NCBI GenBank assembly: GCA_026393175.1
Contig: JAPLAT010000320.1
Coordinates: 1 to 35,957 of the forward strand
Direction of reading: 5' to 3'
Length of the DNA: 35,957 nucleotides
Source of the DNA: Pseudonocardiales bacterium
GTDB lineage: Bacteria; Actinomycetota; Actinomycetes; Mycobacteriales; Pseudonocardiaceae
In this document: piece after piece, positions 29,423 to 35,957 of the stretch
Numbering within the stretch: the stretch's first letter is position 1
Layout of the letters: each line of letters opens with the position of its first letter
Position numbers and translations under genes: made by a program
The notes under the pieces: model-generated
What the model was told of the DNA's origin: nothing
What the model saw: the letters and a program-made list of their open reading frames with translations, nothing else
Databases searched by the model: none

Positions 29423-29445
29423 GGCCGCCGGATCCGACGGCGGCC
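29423..29445 (+). promoter_or_regulatory. Hairpin in the dps leader
   Basis: GGCCGCCG (29423-29430) and CGGCGGCC (29438-29445) form an eight-bp stem with a seven-base loop in the divergent glgX-dps spacer, about 24 bases upstream of the dps ATG (ribosome binding site GGGAGGA follows at 29456-29462). A GGGTAA at 29401-29406 could be a stress-sigma -10 element, but no good -35 is evident. Confidence 0.4.
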
Positions 29446-29469
29446 CACGACACTGGGAGGAACGCACCC

Positions 29470-30018
29470 ATGGCCCCCGTGCACTACACCGTCCCCGGCC
29501 TCGACGAGAAGGCCGCGACCGCCACCATCGAGATCCTGCAGCAGCGCCTGCACGCCCTCAACGACTTGGCGCTCACGCTCAAGCACGTCCACTGGAACGT
29601 GGTCGGCCCCAACTTCATCGCCGTGCACACCATGCTCGACCCGCAGGTCGACGGCGTGCGCGAGATGGTCGACGACGTCGCGGAGCGCATCGCGACCCTC
29701 GGCGGCTCGCCCAACGGCACGCCCGGCAAGCTCGTCGCCGAGCGCAGCTGGGACGACTACTCCGTCGGCCGTGCGGACGCGCTGGCCCACCTCGGCGCGC
29801 TCGACCTCGTCTACACCGGGGTGATCGGCGACCACCGTGCCGCGATCGAGACGACCGAGGAGCTCGACCCGGTCACGCAGGACATGCTCATCGCCCAGTC
29901 CGGCGAGCTCGAGCAGTACCAGTGGTTCGTCCGGGCGCACCTGGAGAACTCCGACGGCGACCTCAGCTCCGCAGGCGCCCGCACCGAGGTGCAGGCGGCC
30001 CGCGAGGCCGGCGCCTGA
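29470..30018 (+). CDS. dps: Dps-family ferritin-like DNA-binding/iron-storage protein
   Basis: 182 residues. Seen: all five Dps ferroxidase ligands at the expected spacing: His41, His53, Asp57, Asp68 and Glu72 (motif HWNVVGPNFIAVHTMLDPQV and then MVDDVAERI). Known: Dps oxidises Fe(II) with H2O2 at inter-subunit sites, stores iron and can coat DNA in stationary phase. The N terminus is short and not strongly basic, so DNA binding is uncertain. The C-terminal tail is typical of actinobacterial Dps. A clear GGGAGGA ribosome binding site precedes the ATG. Single-gene unit, terminated by a strong hairpin. Confidence 0.96.
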   Translation: MAPVHYTVPGLDEKAATATIEILQQRLHALNDLALTLKHVHWNVVGPNFIAVHTMLDPQVDGVREMVDDVAERIATLGGSPNGTPGKLVAERSWDDYSVGRADALAHLGALDLVYTGVIGDHRAAIETTEELDPVTQDMLIAQSGELEQYQWFVRAHLENSDGDLSSAGARTEVQAAREAGA

Positions 30019-30040
30019 CGGCGACCTCACGCACGAACCG

Positions 30041-30071
30041 ACGACCCCGGGGCCTATGGCCCCGGGGTCGT
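30041..30071 (+). terminator. 14-bp perfect hairpin after dps
   Basis: ACGACCCCGGGGCC (30041-30054) and GGCCCCGGGGTCGT (30058-30071), three-base loop TAT, followed by TCGTCTGTG. It lies 22 bases after the dps stop: a strong rho-independent-type terminator with only a weak T-tract. Confidence 0.88.
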
Positions 30072-30114
30072 TCGTCTGTGCGGCCGGTCGTGCCGCCGCC
30101 TGCCGTGACTGCGG

Positions 30115-30151
30115 GGTGACACCGCTCCCACTGGATCGGAGCGGTGTCACC
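30115..30151. terminator. Second 14-bp perfect hairpin in the dps - carboxylase spacer
   Basis: GGTGACACCGCTCC (30115-30128) and GGAGCGGTGTCACC (30138-30151) are perfect inverted repeats with a nine-base loop. It stands 44 bases beyond the dps terminator and about 180 before the carboxylase ATG, with no gene between. It could be a backup terminator, an operator or part of a small RNA. Confidence 0.6.
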
Positions 30152-30273
30152 ACGCTGCGATGCGGGAGGGGCGGCCGCACCCGCCGCCGCCCGCCCGCAG
30201 AGGGGCCGCCGGGGCGAGTGAACCGCCGGTCACGCAGCGCGCCGGAGCGCTCTGGCCGGGGCCGGGGGCGGGC

Positions 30274-30305
30274 GATACTGTCCGGGCTAGTGAATACGGA
30301 ATCAC
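30274..30305 (+). promoter_or_regulatory. Probable promoter and operator of the carboxylase operon
   Basis: GATACT (30274-30279) is a reasonable -10, and GTGAATACGGAATCAC (30290-30305; half-sites GTGAAT/AATCAC, 5 of 6 symmetric) lies where a repressor would sit on the transcription start. The MerR-type gene converging on the operon's 3' end is a candidate binder. Confidence 0.45.
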
Positions 30306-30333
30306 CACCGTCGACCCCGGGGGACGCCCACCG

Positions 30334-31932
30334 ATGCCCGTCCTGAGATCGGCCCTCGACACCTCCGGTGAGGTCTACCGCGGCAACCGCGCCGTTCAGC
30401 TCGAGCTGCTGGACCGGCTCACCGAGCAGCTGGAGATCGCGGCGGCGGGCGGGGGCGAGGCCTACCGGGAGCGGCACCGCGCCCGCGGCCGGCTGCTCGC
30501 CCGCGAGCGCGTCCAGCTCCTCATCGACCCCGACGCCCCGTTCCTGGAGCTGTCCGGGCTCGCGGCGTGGGGCACGTCGTTCACCGTGGGCGCCAGCGTC
30601 GTGACCGGGATCGGGGTGGTGTCGGGCGTCGAGTGCATGGTGATCGCGCACGACCCGACCGTCCGCGGCGGGGCGATGAACCCCTACTCGCTGCGCAAGA
30701 CGCTGCGGGCGCTGGAGATCGCCCGGGTCAACAGGCTCCCGGTGGTCAACCTCGTCGAGTCCGGGGGCGCGGACCTGCCGTCGCAGGCCGAGCTGTTCGT
30801 GCCGGGCGGGCGGATCTTCCACGAGCTCACCGAGATGTCCGCCCTGGGCATCCCCACCGTCGCGCTGGTGTTCGGCAACTCGACGGCGGGCGGGGCCTAC
30901 GTGCCCGGGATGTGCGACCACGCCGTGCTCGTCGACCGGCAGGCCAAGGTGTTCCTCGGCGGGCCGCCGCTGGTGCGGATGGCGACCGGCGAGGAGGCCG
31001 ACGACGAGTCGCTGGGCGGCGCGGACATGCACTCGCGCGTGTCGGGGCTGTCCGACCACTTCGCCGTGGACGAGCACGACGCCATCCGGATCGGGCGGTC
31101 GATCATCGCCCGGATCAACTGGCGCAAGCACGGCCCCGCGCCCGCGGCCGACCCGGCGCCGCCGCGGTACGACCCCGACGAGATCCTCGGCGTGGTCTCC
31201 GCCGACCCGAAGGTGCCCTTCGACCCGCGCGAGGTGCTCGCCCGCACCGTCGACGGCTCGGAGTTCGACGAGTACAAGCCGCTCTACGGCACCTCGCTCG
31301 TCACGGGCTGGGCGAGCGTGCACGGCTATCCGGTGGGGGTGCTGGCCAACCACCGCGGGGTGCTGTTCGGCGAGGAGTCGAAGAAGGCCACCGAGTTCAT
31401 CCTGCTGGCGAACCAGACCGACACCCCGCTGGTGTTCCTGCAGAACACCACCGGCTACATGGTGGGCACCCGCTACGAGCAGGGCGGCATCGTCAAGGAC
31501 GGCGCCAAGATGAACAACGCCGTCACGAACAGCACCGTGCCCCACCTGACCATCACCATGGCGTCGTCGTTCGGGGCGGGCAACTACGGCATGTCCGGGC
31601 GGGCGTTCGACCCGCGGCTGCTGTTCGCCTGGCCCGGCGCCACGCTCGCCGTCATGGGCGCCGCCCAGCTCGCCGGCGTGCTGTCGATCGTGGGGCGGGC
31701 GTCGGCGGCGTCGCAGGGCAAGCCGTTCGACGCCGACGCCGACCGGGCGCGCACGGCGGCGATCGAGGCCCAGATCGCCGCGGAGGCGCACGCCTTCGCC
31801 GTCAGCGGCCGGGTGCACGACGACGGCATCGTCGACCCGCGCGACACGCGCACCGTGCTGGGACTCGCCCTGTCGGCCGTCCACTCCACCACCGTCGAGG
31901 GCCGTCGCGGCTTCGGCGTCTTCCGGATGTGA
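30334..31932 (+). CDS. Acyl-CoA carboxylase beta (carboxyltransferase) subunit
   Basis: 532 residues of the biotin-dependent acyl-CoA carboxylase family. Seen: N-terminal crotonase-fold half with ARGRLLARERVQLLIDPDAPFLELS, VESGGADLPSQAELFVPGG, FGNSTAGGAYVPGM, and the C-terminal half with FLQNTTGYMVGTRYEQGGIVKDGAKM and MASSFGAGNYGMSGRAFDP, both oxyanion-type GG/AG regions. The QNTTGYMVG/GAKM pattern is that of methylcrotonyl- and geranyl-CoA carboxylase beta chains (AtuC-like) rather than propionyl-CoA carboxylase. It transfers CO2 from carboxybiotin to an acyl-CoA. The ATG at 30334 is chosen because the family starts there. Its stop overlaps the alpha subunit start (GTGA). Confidence 0.92.
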   Translation: MPVLRSALDTSGEVYRGNRAVQLELLDRLTEQLEIAAAGGGEAYRERHRARGRLLARERVQLLIDPDAPFLELSGLAAWGTSFTVGASVVTGIGVVSGVECMVIAHDPTVRGGAMNPYSLRKTLRALEIARVNRLPVVNLVESGGADLPSQAELFVPGGRIFHELTEMSALGIPTVALVFGNSTAGGAYVPGMCDHAVLVDRQAKVFLGGPPLVRMATGEEADDESLGGADMHSRVSGLSDHFAVDEHDAIRIGRSIIARINWRKHGPAPAADPAPPRYDPDEILGVVSADPKVPFDPREVLARTVDGSEFDEYKPLYGTSLVTGWASVHGYPVGVLANHRGVLFGEESKKATEFILLANQTDTPLVFLQNTTGYMVGTRYEQGGIVKDGAKMNNAVTNSTVPHLTITMASSFGAGNYGMSGRAFDPRLLFAWPGATLAVMGAAQLAGVLSIVGRASAASQGKPFDADADRARTAAIEAQIAAEAHAFAVSGRVHDDGIVDPRDTRTVLGLALSAVHSTTVEGRRGFGVFRM

Positions 31933-33896
31933 GCCCCGTGATCGAGAAGCTGCTCGTCGCCAACCGCGGCGAGATCGCCGTCCGCGTGCTGCGCACGGCG
32001 CACGCGCTGGGCATCGCCACCGTCGCGGTGCACTCCGACCCCGACGCCGACGCACCGTTCGTCGCCCTCGCCGACGAGGCCGTGCGGCTGCCCGGCGCCG
32101 CGCCCGCCGACACCTACCTGCGCGGCGACCTCATGATCGCCGCCGCCCGGGCCACCGGCGCCGACGCCGTGCACCCCGGCTACGGCTTCCTGTCCGAGAA
32201 CGCCGGGTTCGCGCGGGACTGCGCGGCCGCCGGGCTGGTGTTCGTCGGCCCCTCGCCCGAGGTGATCGCGGCGATGGGCTCCAAGGTCGAGGCCAAGGCG
32301 CTGATGGCGGCGGCCGGGGTGCCGGTGCTGCCCGGGGCCACCGTCGGGCCGGACACCGACCTGGCCGCGGCGGGGGAGCAGATCGGGTTCCCGTTGCTGG
32401 TCAAGGCCGCGTTCGGGGGCGGCGGGCGCGGCATGCGGGTCGTGCACGACGGGGCCGGGCTGGCCGAGGCCGTGGCCGGTGCGCGGCGGGAGGCCGCGGC
32501 GGCGTTCGGCGACGGCACCGTGTTCCTGGAGCGGTTCGTCGTGGACCCGCGCCACGTCGAGGTGCAGATCGTCGGGGACGCCCACGGCACCGTCGTGCAC
32601 CTGTTCGAGCGCGAGTGCTCGATCCAGCGCCGCTACCAGAAGATCGTCGAGGAGTGCCCGTCCCCGGCCGTCGACGAGCGGCTGCGCGCCGAGCTGGGGG
32701 CGGCCGCCGTCGCGGCGGGCAAGGCGCTGGGCTACACCGGCGCCGGCACCGTCGAGTTCGTCCTCGACGCCGACGGGGCGTTCCACTTCCTGGAGGTCAA
32801 CACCCGGCTGCAGGTGGAGCACCCGGTCACGGAGCTCGTCACCGGGCTCGACCTCGTCGAGATCCAGCTCCGCGTCGCCGAGGGCGAGCCGCTGCCGGCG
32901 TCGGTCACCGGCGCCCGGATCGACGGCCACGCCATCGAGGCGCGGCTCTACGCCGAGGACGTCCCGGCGGGGTTCCTGCCGGCCACCGGCACGCTGCACC
33001 GGTTCGCCGTGCCCGGCGGGACGCGCGTCGACACCGGGTTCGGCGACGGCTCGGTCGTCCCCCCGCACTACGACGCGATGCTGGCGAAGGTGGTCGCGCA
33101 CGGCCCGACCCGGGCCGTCGCCGCCCGGCGGCTCGCCCGCGCGCTGGTCGGGGCGCGCATCCACGGCGTCACCACCAACCGCGACCTGCTCGTCGGGATC
33201 CTCCGCGAGCCGGAGTTCCTCGCCGGGGGCACCGACACCGGCTACCTCACCCGCCACGACCCCGCCGCCCTCGGCGCGCCGCCCGAGGGCGCCCTCGCCG
33301 TGCACGCCGCCGCCGCGGCGCTGGCCGCCCAGGCGGCCCACCGGGCGTCGGCGCCCGTGCTGGGCGGGCTGCCCTCGGGGTGGCGCAACGTCGTCGGGGA
33401 GCCGCAGCGGGTGGCCTACACGGTGGGCGGGCGGGCCGTCGAGGTCACCTACCGGTTCCTCCGCGACGGGGTCCGGGTGTCCGTCGACGGCGAACCGCTC
33501 GCCGTGACCCTGCACGCCGCGACCCCGGAGCGCGTCGACCTGGAGGTGGACGGCGTGCGCCGCGCGGTCGACGTGCACCGCGCCGGCGGGACCGCCTGGG
33601 TGGACAGCGCCCTGGGCGCCACCGCGCTCGTGGAGGTGCCGCGCTTCCGCGACCCGGCCGCGGACCGCCGGCCCGGGTCGCTCGTGGCGCCGATGCCCGG
33701 CGGGGTGGTCCGGGTGCTCGCCGCCGTGGGCGACACCGTCGCCGCGGGCACGCCGCTCGTCGTGCTGGAGGCGATGAAGATGGAGCACACGGTCGCCGCG
33801 CCCGCCGACGGGGAGCTCGCCGAGCTGCACGTCGGCCCCGGCGACCAGGTGGACACCGGGCAGGTGCTCGCCGTGGTGCGGGGGGCGGGCGCGTGA
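31929..33896 (+). CDS. Acyl-CoA carboxylase alpha subunit (biotin carboxylase plus biotin carrier)
   Basis: 655 residues. Seen: the biotin carboxylase domain (KLLVANRGEIAVRVLRTA; HPGYGFLSEN; AAFGGGGRGMRVV glycine-rich ATP loop; ECSIQRRYQKIVEE; EVNTRLQVEHPVTE), a beta-barrel BT-like middle domain, and the C-terminal biotinyl domain with EAMKMEH, Lys617 being the biotin attachment site. It carboxylates its own biotin using ATP and bicarbonate. It is coupled to the beta subunit upstream and to AtuA downstream (both GTGA). MCC-alpha or AtuF-like; the exact acyl-CoA is not certain. The GTG at 31929 is used; a GTG at 31938 is possible. Confidence 0.94.
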   Translation: MSPVIEKLLVANRGEIAVRVLRTAHALGIATVAVHSDPDADAPFVALADEAVRLPGAAPADTYLRGDLMIAAARATGADAVHPGYGFLSENAGFARDCAAAGLVFVGPSPEVIAAMGSKVEAKALMAAAGVPVLPGATVGPDTDLAAAGEQIGFPLLVKAAFGGGGRGMRVVHDGAGLAEAVAGARREAAAAFGDGTVFLERFVVDPRHVEVQIVGDAHGTVVHLFERECSIQRRYQKIVEECPSPAVDERLRAELGAAAVAAGKALGYTGAGTVEFVLDADGAFHFLEVNTRLQVEHPVTELVTGLDLVEIQLRVAEGEPLPASVTGARIDGHAIEARLYAEDVPAGFLPATGTLHRFAVPGGTRVDTGFGDGSVVPPHYDAMLAKVVAHGPTRAVAARRLARALVGARIHGVTTNRDLLVGILREPEFLAGGTDTGYLTRHDPAALGAPPEGALAVHAAAAALAAQAAHRASAPVLGGLPSGWRNVVGEPQRVAYTVGGRAVEVTYRFLRDGVRVSVDGEPLAVTLHAATPERVDLEVDGVRRAVDVHRAGGTAWVDSALGATALVEVPRFRDPAADRRPGSLVAPMPGGVVRVLAAVGDTVAAGTPLVVLEAMKMEHTVAAPADGELAELHVGPGDQVDTGQVLAVVRGAGA

Positions 33897-35659
33897 CGGG
33901 CGGGCGCCCGGTGCGGATCGCCAACTGCTCGGGCTTCTACGGCGACCGGCTCGCCGCGGCCCGGGAGATGGTCGACGGCGGCCCGATCGACGTCCTGACC
34001 GGGGACTACCTCGCCGAGCTGACGATGCTCATCCTGGCCAAGGGGCAGGCCAAGGACCCCGCGGGCGGGTACGCGCGCACGTTCCTCACCCAGGTCGAGG
34101 ACGTGCTCGGCACCTGCCTGGAACGCGGGACCCGGATCGTTGCCAACGCGGGCGGGCTCAACCCGGCCGGCCTGGCGGCCGCGGTCCGCGAGGTCGCCGC
34201 CCGGCTCGGGCTCGACGCCGCCGTCGCGCACGTGGAGGGCGACGACCTGCGCGGGCGCCTCGACGCGATCGTCCCCGCGCCGGGGGGCACCCCCGTCTCG
34301 GCCAACGCCTACCTCGGGGGCTGGGGCATCGCCGCGGCGCTGGGGGCCGGCGCGGACGTCGTCGTCACCGGGCGGGTGACCGACGCGTCGCTGGTCGTCG
34401 GGCCGGCGGCGTGGTGGCACGGCTGGGGGCCCACCGACTGGGACGCGCTCGCCGGCGCCGTCGCGGCGGGGCACGTGATCGAGTGCGGGCCGCAGGCCAC
34501 CGGCGGCAACTACCCCTTCCTCGACGAGATCACCGACCGCCGCGCCCCGGGGTTCCCCATCGCGGAGGTCGCCGCCGACGGGTCGTCGGTGATCACCAAG
34601 CACCCCGGGACCGGCGGGCTGGTGTCGGTCGGCACCGTCACCGCGCAGCTGCTCTACGAGATCGCCGAGCCCGCCTACCTCGGCCCGGACGTCACCGCGC
34701 ACTTCGACACGATCGCCCTCGCCGCCGCAGGCGAGCACCGCGTCGCGCTCACCGGGACCCGGGGGAGCCCCCCGCCGGAGACGCTCAAGGTGGCCCTCAA
34801 CGACGTCGGCGGCTTCCGCAACACGATGACGATGGTGCTCACCGGGCTCGACGTCGAGGCGAAGGCCGCGCACGCCGAGGCGCTGCTGTTCGACTCCCTC
34901 GGCGGCCGGGACCGCTTCGCCGAGGTCGACGTCCGGCTGCTGCGGTTCGACGTCCCCGACGCGCCGTCGAACGAGCGGGCGACCGCCCACCTGCGGGTCA
35001 CGGTGAAGGACCCGGACCCGCGCAGGGTCGGCCGGGAGTTCTCCGCCGCGATGGTGGAGCTCGCCCTGGGCGGTTACGCGGGCTTCCACACCACCACGCC
35101 CCCGACGGCGGAGTCGGCGTACGGCGTCTACCGCCCGGCGGCCGTCCCGCGGTCCGCCGTCACGCACACGGTCGTGCTCCCCGACGGCACCCGCCGCACC
35201 GTCCCCGACCCGCCCTCCGGGCCCGTGCGCGCGGAGGAGGGTTCTCGCACGTCGGCGCACCCACGAGCGCCGGACGCGCCCCCGGGGCCCGCGGCGCGCC
35301 TGGTGCGACGGCCGCTCGGCGAGATCTGCGGCGCGCGCTCGGGCGACAAGGGCGGCGACGCCAACATCGGCCTGTGGACCCACGACGACACGGCGTGGGC
35401 GTGGATGTGGGAGCACCTCACCGAGGACCGGCTGCGCGACCTGCTCGGCCCCGAGGCCGCCGACCTGCGGATCGAGCGGTTCGCCCTGCCGACCCTGCGG
35501 GCGATGAACGTCGTGGTGCACGGCCTGCTCGGCGACGGGGTGGCGTCGTCGACCCGGCCGGACCCGCAGGCCAAGGGCCTGGGGGAGTACCTGCGCAGCC
35601 GCCTGGTCGACGTGCCGCGGGAGGTGCTGCGCGCTCGTGCGCGCGCAGGGATGTTCTAG
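33893..35659 (+). CDS. AtuA-like acyclic terpene utilization protein (DUF1446)
   Basis: 588 residues. Seen: the DUF1446 core from the N terminus (RIANCSGFYGDRLAAAREMV, GPIDVLTGDYLAELTM, VANAGGLNPAG, VVTGRVTDASLVVGP, ATGGNYP), and the C-terminal AtuA domain (EICGARSGDKGGDANIGLW, LPTLRAMNVVVHGLLGDGVASS, LGEYLRSR). Both parts are present as in full-length AtuA fusions. Known: AtuA is needed for citronellol/geraniol use in Pseudomonas; its exact reaction is unsettled. A variable linker (about residues 440-470) carries a short repeat-like DNA patch. GTG start inside the alpha subunit stop. The stop shares CTAG with the MerR gene. Confidence 0.9.
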   Translation: MTGGRPVRIANCSGFYGDRLAAAREMVDGGPIDVLTGDYLAELTMLILAKGQAKDPAGGYARTFLTQVEDVLGTCLERGTRIVANAGGLNPAGLAAAVREVAARLGLDAAVAHVEGDDLRGRLDAIVPAPGGTPVSANAYLGGWGIAAALGAGADVVVTGRVTDASLVVGPAAWWHGWGPTDWDALAGAVAAGHVIECGPQATGGNYPFLDEITDRRAPGFPIAEVAADGSSVITKHPGTGGLVSVGTVTAQLLYEIAEPAYLGPDVTAHFDTIALAAAGEHRVALTGTRGSPPPETLKVALNDVGGFRNTMTMVLTGLDVEAKAAHAEALLFDSLGGRDRFAEVDVRLLRFDVPDAPSNERATAHLRVTVKDPDPRRVGREFSAAMVELALGGYAGFHTTTPPTAESAYGVYRPAAVPRSAVTHTVVLPDGTRRTVPDPPSGPVRAEEGSRTSAHPRAPDAPPGPAARLVRRPLGEICGARSGDKGGDANIGLWTHDDTAWAWMWEHLTEDRLRDLLGPEAADLRIERFALPTLRAMNVVVHGLLGDGVASSTRPDPQAKGLGEYLRSRLVDVPREVLRARARAGMF

Positions 35660-35957
35660 GCCTCCTGCGCGCGCACGGGCGCCGCGGGCGCGTCGAGGTA
35701 GGCCGCGAGCAGGCCGGCGGCGGTGAGGGCGAGGCGGCCCTGGTGGGCGAGGCGCCGCCGCCAGCCCTCCAGCGAGGCGGCCAGCGGCTCGGCGCCGCCG
35801 GCCCGCCGGACCTGGTCGACGACGGTGGCGATGTGCGCCAGGGGGTAGCCGCCGCGGCGCAGCAGGTGGGCCAGGCGCGCGTCGCGGACGTCGGCGGCGC
35901 CGTACTGCCGCTGGCCGGTGCGCGGGTCGCGGGGCGGGTGGAGCACGCCGGCGCGCT
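35656..35957 (-). CDS. MerR-family regulator, partial (5' end outside the window)
   Basis: At least 100 residues of the C-terminal part. Seen: the frame continues past the window edge as RAGVLHPPRDPRTGQRQYGAADVRDARLAHLLRRGGY (quoted in part: DPRTGQRQYGAADV), which is the second half of a MerR winged HTH, then an effector/dimer helix LAHIATVVDQVRRAGG and an Ala/Arg-rich tail. The track's start at the GTG 35946 is internal; the real start lies to the right. MerR-like regulators control acyl-CoA and terpene catabolism (LiuR type) in other bacteria, so this is the likely regulator of the converging carboxylase/AtuA operon. Confidence 0.75.
   Translation of the reverse strand, partial: RAGVLHPPRDPRTGQRQYGAADVRDARLAHLLRRGGYPLAHIATVVDQVRRAGGAEPLAASLEGWRRRLAHQGRLALTAAGLLAAYLDAPAAPVRAQEA

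Noticed and set aside
27163-32055. 1,630-residue minus-strand ORF spanning glgX, dps and part of the carboxylase operon
   Set aside because: Only the last 702 codons encode GlgX, starting at a TTG with a ribosome binding site. The rest is the antisense shadow of dps and the carboxylase beta gene, kept open by GC-rich codon use.

Overview
The window is very GC-rich chromosomal DNA from an actinobacterium. Polyphosphate-glucokinase-like ROK kinase, F420/PPOX-class oxidoreductase, a mycothiol-S-transferase-type (MDMPI) protein, MtrAB-like two-component proteins, PspC/PLDc_N proteins and dense GTG starts all fit Actinomycetia; the gene content feels like Pseudonocardiales (for example Pseudonocardia), which is inference. 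I see about 38 protein genes, no rRNA or tRNA, no IS element, no CRISPR and no prophage. Ten neighbouring gene pairs overlap by exactly four bases (NTGA), so much of the window is translationally coupled.

Layout. 1-3.6 kb: ROK sugar kinase, a small PH-like hypothetical, threonine synthase and a DoxX membrane protein with a strong terminator hairpin. 3.7-5.8 kb: a HipA-like kinase coupled to a DUF3037 protein, then a striking array of 18 copies of a 9-bp core at exact 22-bp spacing (7 in one orientation, 11 in the other), then an SRPBCC protein. 5.9-10.5 kb: an aminoglycoside-phosphotransferase-like kinase, a cytochrome P450 coupled to an F420/PPOX-type oxidoreductase, a metallophosphoesterase, a small membrane protein, and a divergent pair (zinc-independent ribosomal protein L31 and a Cys-rich ferredoxin-like protein) around a Zur-box-like site. 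10.5-13.0 kb: secreted lipase, GntR regulator, MDMPI-fold protein.

13.0-21.1 kb is a catabolic island. An IclR regulator diverges from gentisate 1,2-dioxygenase and a 3-hydroxybenzoate 6-hydroxylase-like monooxygenase. A MarR regulator then diverges from a tightly overlapped four-gene operon: enoyl-CoA hydratase, acetoacetate-CoA-ligase-type acyl-CoA synthetase, 3-hydroxyacyl-CoA dehydrogenase and amidohydrolase. This set matches the logic of the non-beta-oxidative (retro-Claisen) hydroxycinnamate pathway (cou-type) in Rhodococcus. Next to a 3-hydroxybenzoate/gentisate module it suggests a route for a meta-hydroxylated phenylpropanoid-like acid: activate, hydrate, oxidise, release acetyl-CoA hydrolytically, 6-hydroxylate, cleave the ring.

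21.1-27.1 kb: three small or medium membrane proteins, a low-complexity stretch, a PASTA protein, and a DUF3562 - response regulator - histidine kinase - lipoprotein operon on the minus strand. 27.2-30.3 kb: GlgX divergent from Dps, followed by two perfect 14-bp hairpins. 30.3-35.7 kb: a biotin-dependent acyl-CoA carboxylase (beta, then alpha) and an AtuA/DUF1446 protein in one coupled operon, reminiscent of atuC-atuF-atuA of acyclic terpene/branched acyl-CoA catabolism, converging on a MerR-type regulator cut by the window end.

The most unusual signals are the two nested inverted arrays lying between convergent genes (22-bp period at 4930-5308; 20-bp period at 16046-16117), the hybrid aromatic catabolic island, a probable CTG start for the response regulator, and convergent genes that share a CTAG as both stop codons.
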